Source of the DNA: Conus ventricosus
Lineage: Eukaryota > Mollusca > Gastropoda > Neogastropoda > Conidae
DNA length: 64,000 nucleotides
Assembly (NCBI GenBank): GCA_018398815.1
Contig: CM031614.1
Coordinates: forward strand, 53,643,598 to 53,707,597
Direction: 5' to 3'
The notes beneath the pieces were generated by a model. It did not search any database. It saw only the letters and a program-made list of their open reading frames with translations, and had not been told where the DNA came from. This document shows, piece after piece, positions 24,314-64,000 of this stretch; position 1 is the first letter of the stretch; every line of letters starts with the position of its first letter. The position numbers were made by a program, and so were the translations under genes.

Positions 24314-24548
24314 TCTCCCCGTTGCGAACGGGAGGAGGTAAAACATATCTTTGCAATCAATAACATGATCATTACATTAACCAAAGGGGATCCCCCTTGC
24401 GAACGGCAGGATCAACAACATAATTATTTCATTAACATAACATTAACATTGAGACTCCCCGTTGCGAACGATAGGAGTTACATACAGTCAAAAGCATAGA
24501 TCATGATTTCATAGTGAAGAACAGTATTATGAATGAACATACAACACA

Positions 24549-24610
<62 letters not shown>

Positions 24611-24641
24611 CAAAGGGAACTCCCGTTGCGAACAGCAGGAG
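24314..24641. repeat. Four hairpin modules with loop GTTGCGAAC
   Basis: Four short inverted repeats share CCGTTGCGAACGG or a close variant, at about 24315-24337, 24389-24413, 24454-24478 and 24619-24641. Their outer stems differ in paired fashion: GATCC with GGATC in module 2, and ACTCC with GGAGT in module 3. AT-rich spacers separate them, and a (CA)n tract lies before the fourth. Confidence 0.75.
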
Positions 24642-24699
24642 CTATGAACAATGAAACAGATTTAACTAACATCTAATTTTCAACAGCAGTTACACAACT

Positions 24700-25285
24700 G
24701 TATGAAAATAAAGATCATATGGGTAGTGTCCACACATATGATGAAACTCAGAAAGGACACATCTTGCACACGAACCAGCCATGGTCTAAGGGAGGCTCTC
24801 AAGAGCTCCTCAGCAAAGGCGACACCAATTACGATGTGGCTGAAGTCCAATGGCCGTCTCTCCAAAACCAGTCCGCCCAGACCAGCCGTGGGCAAATTGT
24901 CTGCTGAGTGACCAGCCTACCAGAAGGTTGCACAACAGAGCAGACCCGTGCTAGCTGCTGACTCGACGAGAGCAGGTAGTCATCTTCAGGCTCAGGACAG
25001 GCCACAACCGCCTGAAACACCACCTATTTTCTAAACTCCGCATCGGCAACACAGAGCAGTGCCCCTGCAGAACAGGCAGCCAGACAACAGAACATCTGCT
25101 GCAGTCCTGCCCGCTCCACCAAGCGCTTCGAGAGAAAACCTGGCCCGACCCAGTACCAGTGGCCCGGAAGCTCTACGGAGGACTGGAGGACCTGCGACGT
25201 ACTGCCACCTTTGTCGAGGAGATGGGGGAATCCATCTAAAGACATGACGAACGAGACAAACAACAACAACAACAACAACTGCGAT
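24700..25285 (+). mobile_element. LINE 3' fragment (RNase H-type family), degraded
   Basis: The plus strand translates to RTGHNRLKHHLFSKLRIG, CPCRTGSQTTEHLLQSCP and YGGLEDLRRTATFVEEMG before a stop and a (CAA)n tail at about 25259-25280. This is plainly the same family as the longer minus-strand copy at 37719-38751 (RTGHSRLHHHMFTRFRIG, YGSLEGLRRTAAFV). Only the region after RNase H is legible; upstream frames are broken. Confidence 0.8.
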
Positions 25286-25315
25286 TCTATCCCGCGTTTG
25301 AGGGGTTAACCACTA

Positions 25316-25479
25316 CAACTGTCTGTTCTCAAAGGCTGGGCAGAATCATACCCTTTACATATTCTCCCCCGCTGCAATTCATGGTCCCCATGAATTAAAT
25401 CACAAAATCCAGGCACAACAGTCTATTGATCAAACTCTCTGTTCTCAAAGGCTGGGCAGAATCGTAGCCTTTACATATT

Positions 25480-25480
<1 letters not shown>
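25316..25480. repeat. 48-bp direct repeat, two copies
   Basis: CTGTTCTCAAAGGCTGGGCA followed by GAATC and CCTTTACATATT occurs at about 25320 and again at about 25436 with few changes. A (GT)n tract follows the second copy. Confidence 0.85.
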
Positions 25481-25482
<2 letters not shown>

Positions 25483-25538
<56 letters not shown>

Positions 25539-25666
25539 ACTCGAACATGACTTCCTCATGAATCGCTGCTGTCAATCTTCCTTTTACCTGTGTTGATGTT
25601 AGTGTGATTGGCGACTTCTTATATTCTCACCCTACTTAGGAATGCTAGATACCATGTTGTTCAGGT

Positions 25667-25730
<64 letters not shown>

Positions 25731-25939
25731 GCTCGGGACTGCGTGTGTATATGTTTTCTCTTATATGAATAATTCTTGTCTTTGGTTTCTAATCACTTTC
25801 TCTCATTGGATAATCACATTCTGTATTACATGACAATTTAACGTAATAAATAGTCAAGGAGAGGACGAGAGCCACCTAAAAAAAAAAGCATCTTCTTGCT
25901 TATTTGTGTCCTTGGGAATAAAGAAAGTCTCTGTGTGTG

Positions 25940-25970
<31 letters not shown>

Positions 25971-26010
25971 TGCGTGCGTGTGGCGTGCGTGCGTGTGTGT
26001 GTGTGTGTGT
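25483..26010. repeat. Three (GT)n microsatellites
   Basis: GT tracts lie at 25483-25537, 25669-25728 and 25934-26010, the last with GCGT interruptions. No coding content is seen. Confidence 0.95.
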
Positions 26011-26880
26011 GGTGAGCGAACTTGTGTGCTTCCAGTGTGCCACGTGCATGTGTCTTGCATAGCGTAAGGACTTCTGGGCAATCGCATTATGGCATTCAAT
26101 GAGGCAGAGCACTTGCTCTCTGTTTCTGAACAGTAACACATGTTTGAATCAATAACAGGGAACACGGACTCAGCTATTAAATCAAACAATGTCCAGATGC
26201 TGATCCGTGCTTCATCTTTGTTGGGCTTGTCATGTAAAAGAAAATGTTAGAAAGCAGACACAGGAAACGCAGGGATTTGAACAGTCAGCGAAGATGAGAA
26301 CGCTTGGTTATTTGTTTGCTTGCTTGCTTTTCTCCTACCTGCGCAGAACTGAATCAGTGGCACGCTTCTCCTCTTCAGCAGGCTTGTTAGATTTTTTATC
26401 CAAGTTTTGTCAAAGTATCCCTATTGCACGTGAAGCTCGCACACAACCCACGCGTCTTAAATGCAAACACGGTATCTAAGCTGGAGCAGAGCTGAGTAGG
26501 GTTGGTGGTGTTGTGGTGGCACCAGGTGAATAACGGTCTTGTCAGCTACCAATCGCAACTAAGTTGAGAGAATTCAGCAATCAGATAGTCTGACACAGAA
26601 ATCTCTACATCATCACCGCGTTGGAACGAAGAAAAGAAACGGGTGTAAACACACAAAGACAGGGTTGACACTTCACAATCTGTGATTTTGTGTCTTTCGG
26701 TTTAAGGAAGACGATCAACTTGATCTTCAATGCAAACAACACGAATATTGACTTGAAGGGCTAGAAGAAGCCCAGAAAGATCCTAAATATATTCAATCAT
26801 TATTTATTTCCCGCATGGGTCCTGAATGAGCAACGCCTTCTTACTGCAGGTCGAGATGGCCGAGTTCTCATTCTAAGTCG
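26011..26880. other. Upstream flank of CABIN1
   Basis: No exon, CpG island or clear core promoter can be fixed here. The CABIN1 transcription start is not determined. The upstream untranslated exon may lie in this segment or further left. Confidence 0.35.
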
Positions 26881-26992
26881 TTGGAAGTAGTGGCTGCAAC
26901 AACGGATGGAAATACACAAACTGAACTTTACGCGCCGATCCGGACTCAACGTGACATGTTCGTAAGCGGAGTTGATCAGCCTATAAAAGAGA

Positions 26993-62657
<35,665 letters not shown>

Positions 62658-63039
62658 GTAAATGTGGCGTGCCTGCTTGTGTAGTGCAGGGCTTGGGTAG
62701 ACAGGGAATGTCTTGTTGAGACAGGGCAGGTAGGACAAGTTTTGTTGAACCTTCCACTGAGGAGTGGACTGCATTGGATCACATGCATATTTCCACTTGT
62801 CTTGTCTCCTTCTCTCTCTTTCTCTTGCTCACTCTCTGTTGAAAAACACCAAAATTTGCATTTGTTATTCATAGTTCATAAACTAACAGTGAACTTAATG
62901 GTTGGGCTCGAAGGAAAAGGTGTAGGGATGGGATGGTGTGGGGGATCCTTTTGGTGATAAGCAAAATAGGAGTTCTTCACAGATCACGATATCTAACTGC
63001 ATACAGGTTGTGTATGTGTATGATACAAACATGTCGTTT

Positions 63040-63165
63040 GTTGTTGCCTGAAGAAGACCCAAGAGGTCAAAATGTATCGTGTTTTGTCTTGTAATGTGTT
63101 TGTGCATTTTCTTGCGGGGAACTGACAACCTTTCCTGTTAAAATTTGCGTCGGTTTTCACCTTCA
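63040..63165 (+). repeat. Hammerhead-bearing repeat, degraded copy
   Basis: CTGAAGA at 63048-63054, extra A, GACC, loop CAAGA, GGTC, then AAAATGTATCGTG in place of GAAACGCGTCGTG. Then TTTTGTCTTGTAATGTGTTTG follows as in the 5.3-kb copy. The core G12 is lost, so no activity is expected. Confidence 0.6.
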
Positions 63166-63167
63166 GT

Positions 63168-64000
63168 CACCCATGGGTGGGAGACCGCCGTATTTTTACG
63201 GAGCTTCCGTAAAACAAAAATTTTTTTTTTTTTTTTTTTTTCCCCTTACAACGCGATTTTTGGCTTTGCGACATACGCGAATAACGATTTCCGGCATTTT
63301 ACGGCACACTTCCGTCCTCATCCTAGCTGCGAGTCGACGTGCGATTGAACGTGAAAATGGCGTTTCTTGAAGTTAGTGAGACTACTAGAGCTCGCGAAAT
63401 CAATGCAGAGCTGAAAAAGAACAAGTGGAGAAATGAATGGCTAGATGAAACAGACAAAAAGGATCGCCCGTTCCGTATGTGGCTTCGAAAATGCGTGGAA
63501 CCTGGCGCTGCATGGTGCAATCTGTGTGGAAAGAAAATCGTCTACAAGTCGAACGGGAAGAAGTCTATTGCAAGCCATGGTAGCGAGACTGTCCACGTGG
63601 AGAGGCTAAAAGCCTTGAAACATGCATCAACACTTCCAGCTGCATCCCCTGTGCTTGCTCCTCTGTCAAAAGTGGACTCCTTGGTTGATGCCAAGATCCG
63701 GACTTGTGCGTTTTTGGCCGAGCATTGCCTACCGCTGTCTTTGGCTCCAGAGCTTGTCGCCTTCTGTCAGAAACTTGCAGCAGACAACCCAAGCCTCGAA
63801 CGACTGGCCAAATCATTTTGTGGTTTGCCTTCTTAAAAGTCAAACAGACAGAAACCATCAGCTCAAAAGAAAGTGTGGCCAGTCACAAATCCACGAGTTC
63901 TTTGGCAAAAAACCAAGACACTGAAGAGAGTTCAGTAAATGCTGTATGTATGTAAATATGGATTGTCAATGTATATTTTATATCAGATTTTAGCTAAGCC
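63168..64000 (+). mobile_element. hAT-like DNA transposon, copy C, 5' part
   Basis: It starts CACCCATGGGTGGGAGACCG, aligning with copy B's CA...ATG...CCGCCG spacing, then has an ACGG-rich subterminal region and a T-run. An ATG at 63357 opens a 160-codon frame (MAFLEVSETTRAREINAEL). It has NKWRNEWLDETDKKD, then CNLCGKKIVYKSNGKKS and IASHGSETVH, a C-x2-C...H-x5-H finger like that of copy B. The frame stops at 63834-63836. A continuing frame follows, with SSKESVASHKSTSSLAKN. No catalytic domain is visible before the window ends. Confidence 0.65.

Noticed and set aside
24314..24641. CRISPR-like regularly spaced repeats
   Set aside because: Animal DNA, only four modules, unequal spacing, and stems that differ between copies.
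26982..26988. TATAAAA as the CABIN1 TATA box
   Set aside because: It ends five bases before the proposed ATG, far too close for a core promoter of that start codon.

Overview
The window is animal nuclear DNA, most likely from a lophotrochozoan and probably a mollusc (gastropod favoured, moderate to low confidence). The grounds are short exons split by kilobase introns, canonical GT-AG splicing, very dense (GT)n/(CT)n microsatellites, a tRNA-derived SINE, LINE, hAT-like and piggyBac-like insertions, small hammerhead-type repeats, and a Ty3/Gypsy element with the Gmr1-like domain order. There are no bacterial operons, rRNA genes, CRISPR arrays or phage genes.

The left part, about 1-26.9 kb, has no host gene that I can support. 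It holds a SINE copy, two minisatellites around a 100-N gap (1.3-3.6 kb), a degenerate satellite (4.0-5.1 kb), a hammerhead-like motif (5.3 kb), a complete but decayed LTR retrotransposon on the minus strand (5648-12748), then AT-rich unannotated DNA with microsatellites. It also holds tandem hammerhead-like repeats (21.8-22.1 kb), a 60-bp triplication, a 229-bp hairpin repeat (23.0 kb), hairpin modules (24.3-24.6 kb) and a LINE fragment (24.7-25.3 kb).

The right part, about 27-62.7 kb, is the 5' half of one host gene on the plus strand: the orthologue of CABIN1 (calcineurin-binding protein cabin-1; relative of yeast Hir3), a TPR scaffold of the HIRA/UBN1/CABIN1 histone H3.3 chaperone complex. 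I place sixteen exons whose splice phases agree throughout if three single-base deletions are accepted in exons 11 and 12. The gene runs off the right edge. Exon 11 is a 1.9-kb block coding for a low-complexity Ser/Thr/Ala/Val-rich segment much longer than the equivalent part of vertebrate CABIN1.

The CABIN1 introns are full of mobile DNA: LINE fragments in both orientations, a piggyBac-like element containing a nested hAT-like element, a second hAT-like element carrying an inverted pair of hammerhead-like motifs, a third hAT-like copy near the right edge, a young SINE with perfect target duplications, and a telomere-like TTAGGG stretch inside a hairpin. Family assignments rest on reading translations and on memory of the families; no search was run.
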